Shown here in pieces: positions 21,980-33,329 of a stretch of 64,000 nt of DNA (positions within the stretch are counted from its first letter, which is position 1; each line of letters starts with the position of its first letter). The notes under the pieces are model-generated. The model worked only from the letters and a program-made list of their open reading frames with translations, was not told the origin of the DNA and searched no databases. Position numbers and translations under genes: made by a program. This stretch comes from Taudactylus pleione. Lineage: Eukaryota > Chordata > Amphibia > Anura > Myobatrachidae. Location: positions 17,128,501 to 17,192,500 of the forward strand of contig JAUIMM010000115.1 in assembly GCA_031769625.1 (NCBI GenBank), read 5' to 3'.

Positions 21980-23035
21980 TCTCTGCATTATATTGGCCCT
22001 CACTGCGACACTCTCTGCATTATATGTCCCTCACTGCGACACTCTCTGCATTATATGGCCTTCACTGCGACACTCTGCATTATATGGCCCTCACTGCGAC
22101 ACACTCTGCATTATATGGCCCTCACTGCGACACCCTCTGCATTATATGGCATTCACTGTGACACACTCTGCATTATATGGCCCTCACTGCGACACTCTGC
22201 ATTATATGGCCTTCACTGCGACACACTCTGCATTATATGGCCCTCACTGCGACATTCTCTGCATTATATGTCCTCACTGTGACACTCTCTGCATTATATG
22301 TCCTCACTGTGACACACTCTGCATTATATGTCCTCACTGTGACGCACTCAGTATTATATGTCCTCACTGTGACACACACTGCATTATATGTCCTCACTGT
22401 GACACACTCTGCATTATAAGTCCTCACTGTGACACACACTGCATTATATGTCCTCACTGTGACACACTCTGCATTATATGTCCTCACTGTGAAACACACT
22501 GCATTATATGTCCCTCACTGTGACACACACTGCATTATATGTCCTCACTGTGACTCACTCAGTATTATATGTCCTCACTGTGATGCACTCAGCATTATAT
22601 GTCCTCACTGTGACATTCTCTGCATTATATGCCCTCACTGTGACACACTCTGCATTATATGTCCTCACTGTGACTCACACTGCATTATATGGAGATCACT
22701 GCGGCACTCTCTGCATTATATGGAGATTACTGCGACGCTCTCTGCATTATATGGAACTTACTGCGATGCTCTCTGCATTATATGGAGATCACTGCGACGC
22801 TCTCTGCATTATATGGCACTTACTGCGATGCTCTCTGCATTATATGGAGATCACTGCGACGCTCTCTGCATTATATTGCACTTACAACGACACATTCTGC
22901 ATTATACGGCCCACACTGCAATGCTCTCTGCATTACTAGGCAGTCTTTGTGATGTTCTTTGCATTTATATGGGGGGTCACATCGATGCTCTCTGCATTAT
23001 ATTCCACTCACTGTGACACTCTCTGCATTATATTA
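21980..23035. repeat. About 30-bp minisatellite, some 35 units
   Basis: Units of the form CTCACTGYGACACTCTCTGCATTATATG repeat with little interruption over 1.05 kb, with variants such as GGAGATCACTGCGACGCTC in the right third. Because the unit length is near a multiple of three, all frames stay open as repetitive CIIC/ALY or TVRTYN proteins. These are artefacts. The array belongs to the outer hAT. Confidence 0.9.
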
Positions 23036-23595
23036 GATAGATAGTCCCTTGCTTGCAGTGGGGGCGGGAAACCATATTGTTGCACAGGGTTGTTTATTGG
23101 AGTGTCCGTGTTCATTTTTACTTCCGGGCCCTGGCAGACTCTCAGCTCATTGATTCTGAACAGGTGCCAGGTGCTGCTGTCTCCTAACCTGCTCTCCACT
23201 CTGTTGCCTGCCTGCGTGTGACGTGACAGAGAGAGGAGGGATCTGAGAAGATAGAAGTTGAGGTGCGCTGCCACCTAAAGTGGATACTAGAATAGAAGGT
23301 GAGATGCGCTGCTGCCTTTGATTTTACTGGGGGAAGGGAAAGACGGTGCAGGTGTGGGTTTTGTGGCACCTGCCAGAGTGGGGGGGGGGGGCAGGGTGCT
23401 TTGGGCAGGCAACACCCCACCTCACACTGGCAGGCACCTTTACTATGATTCCAGCTTTCACCTACATTCACCTGTTACAATTGGGTGGTTGGGGGTGGGG
23501 AGGGTGCAGTCCATTGGTGGGGGGGGAAACCTGGCACATCAGTTACATGGGACTGGGGGGGATAGGTCGGGCGGGGATTAGGCATACGCTGACTG

Positions 23596-25165
23596 GTGGG
23601 GTAGGGGGAACTGATACACTGGGGCTAGGGCACACTGAAACTGATACACTGGGGCTAGGGGGAATGAGGCTAGGGTACACTGGGGCTGAGACATACACTG
23701 GGTCTGGGGGGAATGGGGCTGAGATACACACTGGGGCTAGGAGAAATGAGGCCGACACACTGGGGCTGGGGAAAGGGGTTGAGACAAACACAGGCTGGGA
23801 GGAATGGGTGTGAGACACACTGGGGGCATGAGGCTGAGAGATACCCTGGGTCTGAGGGAATGGGGTTGAGACCATGGATGGATTTCCCCAAAACCGCAAT
23901 TCTGTACTTTTTTCCGGCTGCTTTTTCGCCTATTACATTGCACTGACTTTTTGCCTAGGCGGAAAGTATTTTAAATTGAATACGCCGATACTTTTCGCCT
24001 GGCAAAATGACGTCATCAGCGAAACTTTTTCGCCAATCTCGGCTTTTCGCCTCAAATTGAATATGGGCCATAGCGGCTGATGTTATCGCAGATTATCTGA
24101 TGCTGTGTCCTTGGATGCAGTTTGGATAAGTAATACATGCAGGAGGCATGATGCTTCCTGCTGCATTACCATAATTGCAAGGACGGAATTGCAAAGCTGC
24201 TTGCATGCACCTTTAATTTCCTTCCTGTGTTGAATCAGATCCAATGTGTGTTTTTCTGTGGCGGAGTGCAATGTGTGTGTGTGGTTATTTTTTTTTCCTG
24301 AGGCAGACAATGGGCCTGATTCACTATAGATCACAATATTGCGTACGCACGCAGTTTCACTGCGATAGTATGCAAATCCATTGCGATCGCTATGCCGCCA
24401 CAGCAGTACATAAGGACGCCCACCTTACCATACACACATCCCTAATGTTTAGCAAGACTGCGAAACCATCGGTACAATCGAGTACCATCACAACCTCACG
24501 CAGACTTGCACAAGCTCTCACCTTACTCAGAAATTGCTAAACTCTGTGCACACTATGAGGCCTCAGGTTGTGTAGGGCATCGCAGTGGCTAATTTATGCA
24601 TGCCCATGCAACGGCTTTCAAACTCATTGGCACGCCTGCGTTTCCCCGACCATCCCCCCGACACCACCCCCAAACGGCACTTTCTGTCAATCACTCAGTG
24701 ATGGGTCTGCGTAGCCACTGTGATCGTAGTCCCGGTCGCAGTGGCCGGTTCGCACACTCACACTGCGATGCAGATGCATGCGCAGTAATCAACATTTGGC
24801 TGATTGCGAGCGTATAAGCAGTTGCGTTCCTTTTTCCCCGAGGTGGACAATATGTCTCAAATTGTTTGTGGGAGGGGGGCCCCAAACCGGTATCTTGCCT
24901 AGGGCCCAATAAGGTCTAAATCCGGCTCTGGTTGAGACACACACTGGGTCTGGGGGAATGGGTCTAAGACACACTGGGTCTGAGGAATGAGGCACACTGG
25001 GGCTGGGGGAATGAGGCTGAGAGCTACAGGTGGGCCTGGAGAGACACAGGGGGTCCTGAAGAGAGACATGGAGGCCTGGAGATGTAAAGACACAGGGACC
25101 CTGGAGAACCACAGGGAGCCTGAGGATAGAGAGATGTAAGGGGGTCTGGAGTAACACAGGGGCCT
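23596..25165. repeat. Minisatellite split by a hAT insertion
   Basis: Units with ACACTGGGGCTGGGGGAATGRGGCTGAGA (in part) occupy 23596-23872 and resume at 24931-25165. The two halves were separated by the 1058-bp hAT at 23873-24930. The right half decays into GACACAGGG-rich variants before the 5.1-kb hAT. Confidence 0.85.
23873..24930. mobile_element. Non-autonomous hAT inserted in a minisatellite
   Basis: The left end reads CATGGATGGATTTCCCC and the right end in reverse complement CAGAGCCGGATTTAGACC. They share the CGGATTT-like core at the same distance. An exact 8-bp duplication, GTTGAGAC (23865-23872 and 24931-24938), flanks it. There is no transposase. The interior contains a TTTTCGCC-rich portion and, at about 24308-24540, a repeat also present at 58259-58895 (GTACAATCGAGTACCATCAC in both). 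Confidence 0.75.
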
Positions 25166-25393
25166 GGAAAGACACAGAAATTGTTTGATCAGGGAAATTC
25201 AAATTTTTCCCTACACAAGAACATCTGTTACTATTAGGGGTGAGCGGGTTCGGATTTCTGAAATCCGAACCCCCCGAGCCCCCCCGATCCGAGTCCGATC
25301 CGAGTCAGGCTCGACTTTTCCCGCCTGACTCGGATCTGAAATCGAGGCAAAACGTCATCATCCCGCCTTCCGAGTCTCGCGGGTTTTGGATCC

Positions 25394-25401
25394 TATATAA
25401 G
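25394..25401 (+). promoter_or_regulatory. TATA box of hAT copy 1
   Basis: TATATAAG follows GGATCC and precedes a GC-rich GGTACCCGCGTCGGCGCC stretch, the layout of a core promoter. It lies 1.2 kb before the transposase start, with the 160-bp array in between. Activity is inferred only. Confidence 0.5.
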
Positions 25402-25748
25402 GTACCCGCGTCGGCGCCATTTTCTCACTCGGCTGTGGACAGTGAAGAGGGAGGGTGGGAGTTAGGGCTGTGTAGTGTAGTGTAGTGTAGTGCTGCTGTT
25501 GTCCACTACTTCAAAGTCCATAGGGGCTGGCTGTGTTATGCTGTGCTGCTGTTGTTAATAGGGGCTGTGTCCACTACTTCAAAGTCCATAGGGGCTGGCT
25601 GGACTGTGTTGTGCAGTCAGTTCTCCATAGGGGCTGTGTCCACTCCAAAGTCCTGTGCAGTGTCCCAGTCCTAAAGGGGTGCTGTAGTGTTGTCCAGGGG
25701 GTGCACTGTCCATCAGGGGTGCTCCCCCGAAGTGCTAAAAAAATAATA

Positions 25749-26576
25749 TATTTTCTGTGTTTGTGAATTGTGTGCGCAGTAGCCGCACGTGCATCAACAA
25801 AGTAGTGACAAGCGTGCGCCTGTGTCATAAGTAAAGGGCCGGCTGGCTTGACCGTTAAAGGGTGCTGTAACCCCCAAAGTACACTCCAGTCCAAACAAAA
25901 AAAATAATTATTTTCTGTGTTTGTGAATTGTGTGCGCAGTAGCCACACGTACATCAACCAAGTAGTGCCAAGCGTGCGCCTGTGTCATAAGTAAAGGGCC
26001 GGCTGGCTTGACCGTCAAAGGGTGCTGTAACCCCCGAAAGTACACTCCAGTCCAAACCAAAAAAAAAATTATTTTCTGTGTTTGTGAATTGTGTGCGCAG
26101 TAGCCGCACGTGCATCAACAAAGTAGTGCCAAGCGTGCGCCTGTGTCATAAGGAAAGGGCCGGCTGGCTTGACCGTTAAAGGGTGCTGTAACCCCCAAAG
26201 TACACTCCAGTCCAAACCAAAAAAAAAATTATTTTCTGTGTTTGTGAATTGTGTGCGCAGTAGCCGCACGTGCATCAACAAAGTAGTGCCAAGTGTGCGC
26301 CTGTGTCATAAGTAAAGGGCCGGCTGGCTTGACCGTTAAAGGGTGCTGTAACCCCCGAAAGTACACTCCAGTCCAAACCAAAAAAAAAATTATTTTCTGT
26401 GTTTGTGAATTGTGTGCGCAGTACCCGCACGTGCATCAACAAAGTAGTGCCAAGCGTGCGCCTGTGTCATAAGTAAAGGGCCGGCTGGCTTGACCGTTAA
26501 GGGTGCTGTAACCCCCGAAAGTACACTCCAGTCCAAACCAAAAAAAAAATTATTTTCTGTGTTTAGCCGCACGTAT
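25749..26576 (+). repeat. 160-bp tandem array, five full units plus a partial one (copy 1)
   Basis: Each unit runs from TTTTCTGTGTTTGTGAATTG through CGCACGTGCATCAACAAAG to GTACACTCCAGTCCAAA and an A-run. Four of the five full units carry the E-box CACGTG; the second has lost it. The last partial unit joins TTTTCTGTGTTT directly to AGCCGCACGTATATATC, 23 bp before the transposase ATG. Confidence 0.95.
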
Positions 26577-26598
26577 ATATCAAATTGATATAACATAA

Positions 26599-29500
26599 AT
26601 GGAGGACCAAACTTTCTCCGATAAAAATAAAATAGAGAAAGATCAAGAACCACTTCCTCCTAGTGCTGAAGCTGCTGCCACTAGTCATGACATAGACAAT
26701 AACATGCCATCAACGTCGTCTGCCAAGGCCGATGCCCAATGTCATAGTAGAGGGCACATACAATCCCAAATGGCAAAGTTCAGGAAAATGACCTTGAAAA
26801 AGACATTTAAATCAGCTGAAGAGAAACGTAAACTTGCCAATATGCCATTTACGACACGGAGTGGCAAGGAACGGCTAAGGTCAATCCCTAGTATGTTCAT
26901 GACTAGTGGTTCAGCTTCACATGACGATGGAAGCCCTCCTCCCACTAAAAAAATCAAAAGAGTTAAGCTGGCAAAAGCACAGCGAAGAACTGTGCTTTCT
27001 AAGAAGATATCACAAATCCCCAAGGAGAGTCCAAGTGTGGTGGTGGTTGCGATGCCTGACCTTCCCAGCACTGGACGGGAAGAGGTGGCTCTTTCCACCA
27101 TTTGCACGCCCCCTGCAAGTGCTGAAAGGAGCACCCACAGTCCACTTGCTGATATGCAAATTGAAGATGTCACTGTTGAAGTACAACAGGATGAGGATAC
27201 TGGTGTAGCTGGCGCTGAGGAGGAAGTTGGCGAGGAGGATTCTGATGGTGATGTGGTTTGTTTAAATCAGGCTCCGGGGGAGACAGTTGTTGTCCGTGGG
27301 ATGAAAAAGCCCATCACGGTCATGCCTGGGCAGAAGACCAAACATTCCACCTCTTTGGTCTGGCAATATTTCTATCCAAATCCGGACAACAACTGTCTTG
27401 CCATATGTACCATATGTAAAGGTGAAATAAGTAGGGGTAGGGACGTCAACCACCTAGGAACATCCTCCCTTATACGGCACCTGCAGTGCGTTCATAAAAA
27501 GTTACTGTCAAGTTCAGAAACTTTGGCTAAGACCGTAAGCAGTCCAGGGACACCTAAATCCCGTTGTCCTGTTGTATCCAAGCGCCTGCAAACCACACCG
27601 TCAACTCCCTCCTCATCAATTTCCTCCTTAGTCAGGATCGGAAGTAGTCCTGCAGGCATCTCATTGGCATGACTGACTCTCCTATCCGGGATTCCTCCGG
27701 AGGATCCTGCATTGCTACGCCTACTGCTGCCGCTGCTGCTGTTGCTGCTGCTGGGAGTCATTCATCATCCCAGAGAGGAAGTAGGAACACCACTACTTTT
27801 ACTAAACAATTGACCCTCCAACAGTCCTTAGCGAGGAGGATGAAGTACGACAGCAGTCATCCTGAAGCAAAACGTATAACTGAGGCCTTGACTGCTATGT
27901 TGGTGTTAGACGTGCGTCCGGTATCCGCCATTAGTGCAGTGGGATTTAGACAATTGATGGAGGTAGTGTGTCCCCGGTTCCAAATCCCGTCTAGATTCCA
28001 CTTCACTAGGCAGGCGATACCGAGACTGTACAGAAACGTCAGAAAAAGTGTCCTCAGTGTCCTGAAAAATGCCGTTGTACACAATGTCCACTTAACCACG
28101 GACATGTGGACAAGTGGAACAGGGCAGACTAAGGACTATATGACTGTGACAGCCCACTGGGTAGATGTATCACCTTACGCAGCAACAGCAGCAGCGTCAC
28201 CAGTAGCAGCATCTCAGAAACGCCAGCTCGTTACAAGGCAGGCTACGCTGTGTATCACCGGTTTCAGTAAGAGGCACACCGCCGACAACCTCTTAGAGAA
28301 ACTGAGGGAAATCATCGCCCAGTGGCTTACCCCACTTAGACTCTCCTGGGGATTTGTGATATCTGACAACGCCACCAATATTGTGCGGGCATTACATCTG
28401 GGCAAATTCCAGCACGTCCCATGTTTTGCTCACACAATAAACTTGGTGGTGCAGAATTTTCTGAAAAGCGACAGGGGCGTGCAGGAGACGCTTTGGGTGT
28501 CCCAAAAAATTTCTGGCCACTTTCGCCATTCAGCGACTGCGTGCCGAAGACTGGAGCGCCAGCAAACACTCTTGAACCTGCCCCGCCATCACCTGAAGCA
28601 AGAGGTTGTGACGCGGTGGAACTCAACCCTCTATATGCTTCAGAGGATGGAGGAGCAGCAAAAGGCCATACAAGCCTATACATCCACCTATGACATAGGC
28701 AAAGGAGGGGGTATGCACCTGACTCAAGCGCAGTGGAGAATGATTTCCGTGTTGTGCAAGGTTCTCCAGCCCTTCGAACTTGCCACACGTGAAGTCAGTT
28801 CAGACACTGCCAGCTTGAGTCAGGTCATTCCCCTCATCAGGCTTTTGCAGAAGCAGCTGGAGAAAGTGAAGGAGGAGCTAAGACGGAGCGATTCCGCTCG
28901 GCATGTGGGACTTGTGGATGAAGCCCTTCATTCGCTTTGCTAGGATTCCAGGGTGGTCAATCTGTTGAAATCAGACCACTACATTTTGGCCACCGTGCTC
29001 GATCCTAGGTTTAAAGCCTATGTGGTGTCTCTCTTTCCGGCCGACACAAGCCTGCAGAGGTGCAAAGACCTGCTGGTGAACACACTGTCAGCTGAAGCGG
29101 AACGTGACACGTCAACGGCTCCTTCTTCATTTTCTCCCGCAACTGGGGCTGCCAGGAAAAAACTTAGGTATCCTAAGCAACCCGCTGGCGGTGATGCAGG
29201 GCAGGCAGGACCAAGTTTGGACATCTGGTCCGGACTGAAGGACCTGGCAACAATTTCTGACATGTCTACTGTCACTGCATATGATACTGTCACCATTGAC
29301 AGAATGGTGGAGGATTACATCGGTGACAGCATCCAAGTAGGCATGTCAGACAGTCCATACCTGTACTGGCAGGAAAAAGAGGCAATTTGGAGGCCCCTGT
29401 ACAAACTGGCTCTATTTTACCTGAGTTGCCCCCCCTCCAGTGTGTACTCCGAAAGAGTGTTTAGTGCAGCCGGGAACCTTGTCAGCGAAAGGCGTAGGAG

Positions 29501-29711
29501 GTTGCTTCCACAGAATGTGGAGAAGATGATGTTCATCAAAATGAATTATCAGCTCTTCCAGGGAGACCAGCCTCCAGAAGGTACAGAGGGACCTGTGGTG
29601 GTGGATTCAAGTGGGGACGAGTTAATACTTTGTGAGGATGAGGATGTACACACTGAAGAGGGTGAGGAATCGGTGGATGAGGAGGATGAGGATGACATCT
29701 TGCCTCCGTAG
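26599..29711 (+). pseudogene. hAT transposase, frameshifted and with a premature stop
   Basis: It is the same protein as the intact 1037-residue transposase at 35934-39047, but broken twice. Near 27657 one base is missing relative to copy 2 (CAGGCATCTCATTGG against CAGGCCATGTCACTGG), ending the first frame at 27672. Reading resumes in another frame. At 28941 CAG has become TAG, cutting off the dimerisation end. The BED finger survives with HLQCVH in place of HLQRVH, and the catalytic region is otherwise intact. The two lesions and few other differences suggest recent inactivation. It would depend on copy 2 for movement. Confidence 0.95.
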
Positions 29712-30768
29712 AGCCAGTTTGTGCAGGGACACATTAATTGCCAGCTTGTTTTGTGGGGGCCCAAACGAACCAATCATTTCAGCCACAGTTGTGTGGCAGA
29801 CCCTGGCGCTGAAATGATTGATTTGTTAAAGTGTGCATGTCCTGTTTATACAACATAAGGGTGGGTGGGAGGGCCCAAGGACAATTCCATCTTGCACCTC
29901 TTTTTTTTCTTTGCATTATGTACAGTTTGGGGCCTAGTTTTTCTAACTGCCATCCTGTCTGCCACTGCAGTGTCACTCCTAGATGGGTCACGTGTTTGTG
30001 CCGCCCACTCGTGTCGCTTAGCATAGTCATCCAGCTACCTCGGTGCAACCTTTTGGACATAAAAACACTATTGTGAAGTGTGAGGTGTTCAGAATAGACT
30101 GGAAATGAGTGGAAATTAAGGTTATTGAGGTTAATAATAGCATTGGAGCAGAAAAACCTACAAATTCTGTGATTTTAGCTGTTTTTATGCTTTTTTTCAA
30201 AAAAATACAGATCCAAAACACAAAACCCAGAACCCAAAACACGGAAGGGTGGTTTTGGCAAAACCAATCCAGATCCAAAACACAAAGAAAGATCCAGATC
30301 CAAAACAAAACACAAAACACGAAAAGTGGCCGGTGCACACTCCTAGTTACTATACATTATCTGGTTATGATGAAGACATTGGTTAGATTTCTATGTAAAC
30401 AGGCATCTTCCAGACAGTGTAATCTACATGAAGAGTGAATACCGGCTGAAGACGCTGTGCAGAGAGGCTCAAATTCTTCAGAGGTTCCCCGTTGCAGAGA
30501 AACCACAATATAGGTAAGAAAAAACTGACAAAGGGATGGGGGGCCCCAAAAATAGTTTATCATTCACAAGATTTCTGTTGCTGATCCTGCTCCCCTCAGT
30601 GGCTTGCAAAAGCCCCTCCAGGCCCTAAGAGGAGGGGAGTACCCTGCCCTCCTCCACAGAACCCACCCCTTCAACAGACCCACCCCCTCAACAGACCCGC
30701 CCCCATAAGGGCTGCTTCCAGAAATTTCCCGGGCTGGTTTTCCATCCCAATCCGCCCCTGGGCCCAAT

Positions 30769-32789
30769 AGTCAATAACAACCTCTAGGTAGGCAGACAAT
30801 AGGCCTGGGCCGCTGATTGGGCACTAGGCCTTATAAGTACATACTGCTCCACAGGCAGGCTAACAGAAGGACAGCACTAGTGTGAAGGGGCTCTCCTGGC
30901 TCCTACACTAACAGCGTAATTCCTAGTTGCGCAGGGGTTATCTGGCTCCCACACCTATGCATAGCCCTTGAAAGGAGTGAGTTCTGTCATCTTTAGGGAA
31001 TAGGGGCAGGATGTACTAAAGGGAAAAGGTGAACAAAAAAAATCTTTTGGCCACATCTCCCATATGTACCCAGCTCCAAAAAATGTTACTTTACAGAGCT
31101 TGTACCCGGTGGCCAACACCATCTATAGATGGTGTTGCCCAATAGAAGCCTGTGGGCTTATTTTTGCATTGTGCACCCAGAGGTATCCAACCGGATGCCT
31201 CACAGCATGCCCTGTGGTGAGCATCATACGATGTATGTGCAGAAAGACTCCCGGAAGTCCAATCATTGCAAAGGACAGCTCTTTTCGGAAGAGCCGTCCT
31301 TTGCGATTTTAATTGCAATTATAGGTACATGCCGGTGTTAATAACTGTTGAAGCTGGATTATTGGCTGAGACAAGATCAGTTTAAAATTGAATCGCAGCG
31401 ACACCATCTTGCGACTGGCCGCAAGATGCCATTTTGCGAATGGCCGCCTAACGCCATTTTAGATAAACTCACACTTTAGTACATGTGGCGATATTACTAT
31501 TAGCATCATGCGATTGCATCTGTGACCATCGCTATAAGTTACGGCGTTCACCAAAAGCCCATTTCATGACTTTACGTAGTTTGGGTGCTCTGGATAAAGT
31601 GTATATTATTAAAATTCCCCTGAAGAATATATTGCATTAGCTAAACAGAGCAAATGGCCACGTGACAACTAGCCTGTGTAGACAAGCTTCCTGGATATAA
31701 CGTCTGCTCTCACTCCAGGTGGCCCTGCTCGAATACACACCTTACATTAGCAGGCTTCCTGCAATAAAATACCTTCAAAGCCAAGAGTGTTATCTTAGGT
31801 TTTGGGTCTTGTAGCTGTGCTAATTTGCATTTACACAAGAGCCTGGGAGAACAAAGGACTTTACTTTTGAGCCTGGGAAGGGTGGGGGCTGCTGAGAGAG
31901 GGGGGCGTGTGGAACTATAAGGCTCAGCATTCCACACTGCTAGGTGTTCACTTAGTTTAAGTGAGATTTAAGTGCACCATTTCTCATACACACATTAATA
32001 CGCACAATTGCGCTGGTAACTAATTGCATATTAGCGAATGCATAAGATCCTATATGAAAACGCTGTTCATTAGCTTTATGCGCACGCATCTGCTCCAACT
32101 TAACTAGCATCTTTATATCAAACCCGCGTACTCACACATTACATATCCACATACAAGGTTCCATAAGCTATAAGGGATAAGATTTAAGTTCGTTCATTTA
32201 GTATAAATGCTGTGAAATAAAGATTATTTGGTAACTAAGGTTTTATACATGCTAAGTAAGCCGTGTTTGGTTTTGTACTGATGCGTACTCTTTCAACAGA
32301 ATTCCGGTATTATCGGTGTGGAGATCGCATCATGCATTCTCAACTTATGGACCGCAGAGACTTCAAGCAACAAAATGTATATTATATGAACAACTGTTAG
32401 GATGTTGCATGGGGCGGGAAACCAGAGACCCTCAGTTGTTGGAGGCTGGGTTGTGTCTATTTGAATCAGCCTGTTAAATGCTCTGTAACAGATGCATCCC
32501 CCTTGAGGACCAATGGCATCAGCAACAAACTTCTCTATTGTGTGTATGTATAATTGTACTTGGGTCTGTATAATCTCTTTGCACTTAGATTATATGAGGA
32601 TCATAGCGTGTAACTGCTGTACTTTTACTTGAATAATACTTTGTGCTTTGGAACCACAGATTCTAGGTCTGAAGTCTTTATTTACTGTATGACTGCGTGC
32701 GCAAAATAGCGTCCTAGCATCCTTAGCGGTTTATAGGTAGGATATTAGAAGGTATAGGCAGGGGTATATAGAGGTTCAAATATAGATTC
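30769..32789. other. Intergenic sequence with dispersed repeats
   Basis: No gene is supported. About 31064-31320 matches, in inverted orientation, 59165-59480 (TTGCCCAATAGAAGCCTRTGGGCTT). Around 31380-31470 CTTGCGACTGGCCGCAAGATG and related motifs form hairpins. The remainder is AT-rich and unassigned. Confidence 0.45.
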
Positions 32790-32957
32790 CTTATAACTAG
32801 GGGTGAGCGGGTTCGGATTTCTGAAATCCGAACCCCCCCGAGCCCCCCCGATCCGAGTCCGATCCGAGTCAGGCTCGACTTTTCCCGCCTGACTCGGATC
32901 TGAAATCGAGGCAAAACGTCATCATCCCGCCTTCCGAGTCTCGCGGGTTTTGGATCC

Positions 32958-32965
32958 TATATAAG
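32958..32965 (+). promoter_or_regulatory. TATA box of hAT copy 2
   Basis: TATATAAG in the same context as in copy 1. Here it is almost 3 kb before the transposase ATG because of the expanded array. The array would therefore be transcribed as leader or removed as an intron, unless transcription starts nearer the ORF. Confidence 0.5.
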
Positions 32966-33329
32966 GTACCCGCGTCGGCGCCATTTTCTCACTCGGCTGT
33001 GGACAGTGAAGAGGGAGGGTGGGAGTTAGGGCTGTGTAGTGTAGTGTAGTGTAGTGTAGTGTAGTGTAGTGCTGCTGTTGTCCACTACTTCAAAGTCCAT
33101 AGGGGCTGGCTGTGTTGTGCTGTGCTGCTGTTGTTAATAGGGGCTGTGTCCACTACTTCAAAGTCCATAGGGGCTGGCTGGACTGTGTTGTGCAGTCAGT
33201 TCTCCATAGGGGCTGTGTCCACTCCAAAGTCCTGTGCAGTGTCCCAGTCCTAAAGGAGTGCTGTAGTGTTGTCCAGGGGGTGCTCTGTCCATCAGGGGTG
33301 CTCCCCCCAAGTGCTAAAAAAATAATATA

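Larger units (their letters stand above)
25235..30345 (+). mobile_element. hAT transposon copy 1 (transposase broken)
   Basis: The terminal repeats TAGGGGTGAGC and, in reverse complement, TAGGAGTGTGC are flanked by a perfect 8-bp duplication, GTTACTAT (25227-25234 and 30346-30353). It is nearly identical to copy 2 at 32798-39682 but 1.77 kb shorter, mainly because its internal 160-bp array has 5 rather than 16 full units. Its transposase has a frameshift and a stop. It sits inside the outer hAT 20904-30760. Confidence 0.95.
20904..30760. mobile_element. Outer hAT element enlarged by nested hAT insertions
   Basis: The left end reads CAGGGACGGATTGGGCC and the right end in reverse complement CAGGGGCGGATTGGG. 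Both sides carry a perfect 8-bp duplication, GGCCCAAT (20896-20903 and 30761-30768). No transposase belongs to this element itself. Within its 9857 bp lie two minisatellites, a 1.06-kb hAT (23873-24930) and a 5.1-kb hAT (25235-30345). Removing those insertions leaves about 3.7 kb, a plausible non-autonomous hAT. The inner elements therefore arrived after the outer one. Confidence 0.8.

Noticed and set aside
21873..23016. Cysteine-rich repeat ORFs (CIICPHCDTL) resembling zinc-binding repeats
   Set aside because: All three plus frames and a minus frame are open over a 30-bp minisatellite; composition is dictated by the unit.
28421..28788. Long minus-strand and alternative-frame ORFs inside the hAT transposase
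   Set aside because: They are present identically in both hAT copies as shadows of the transposase frame and show no domain.
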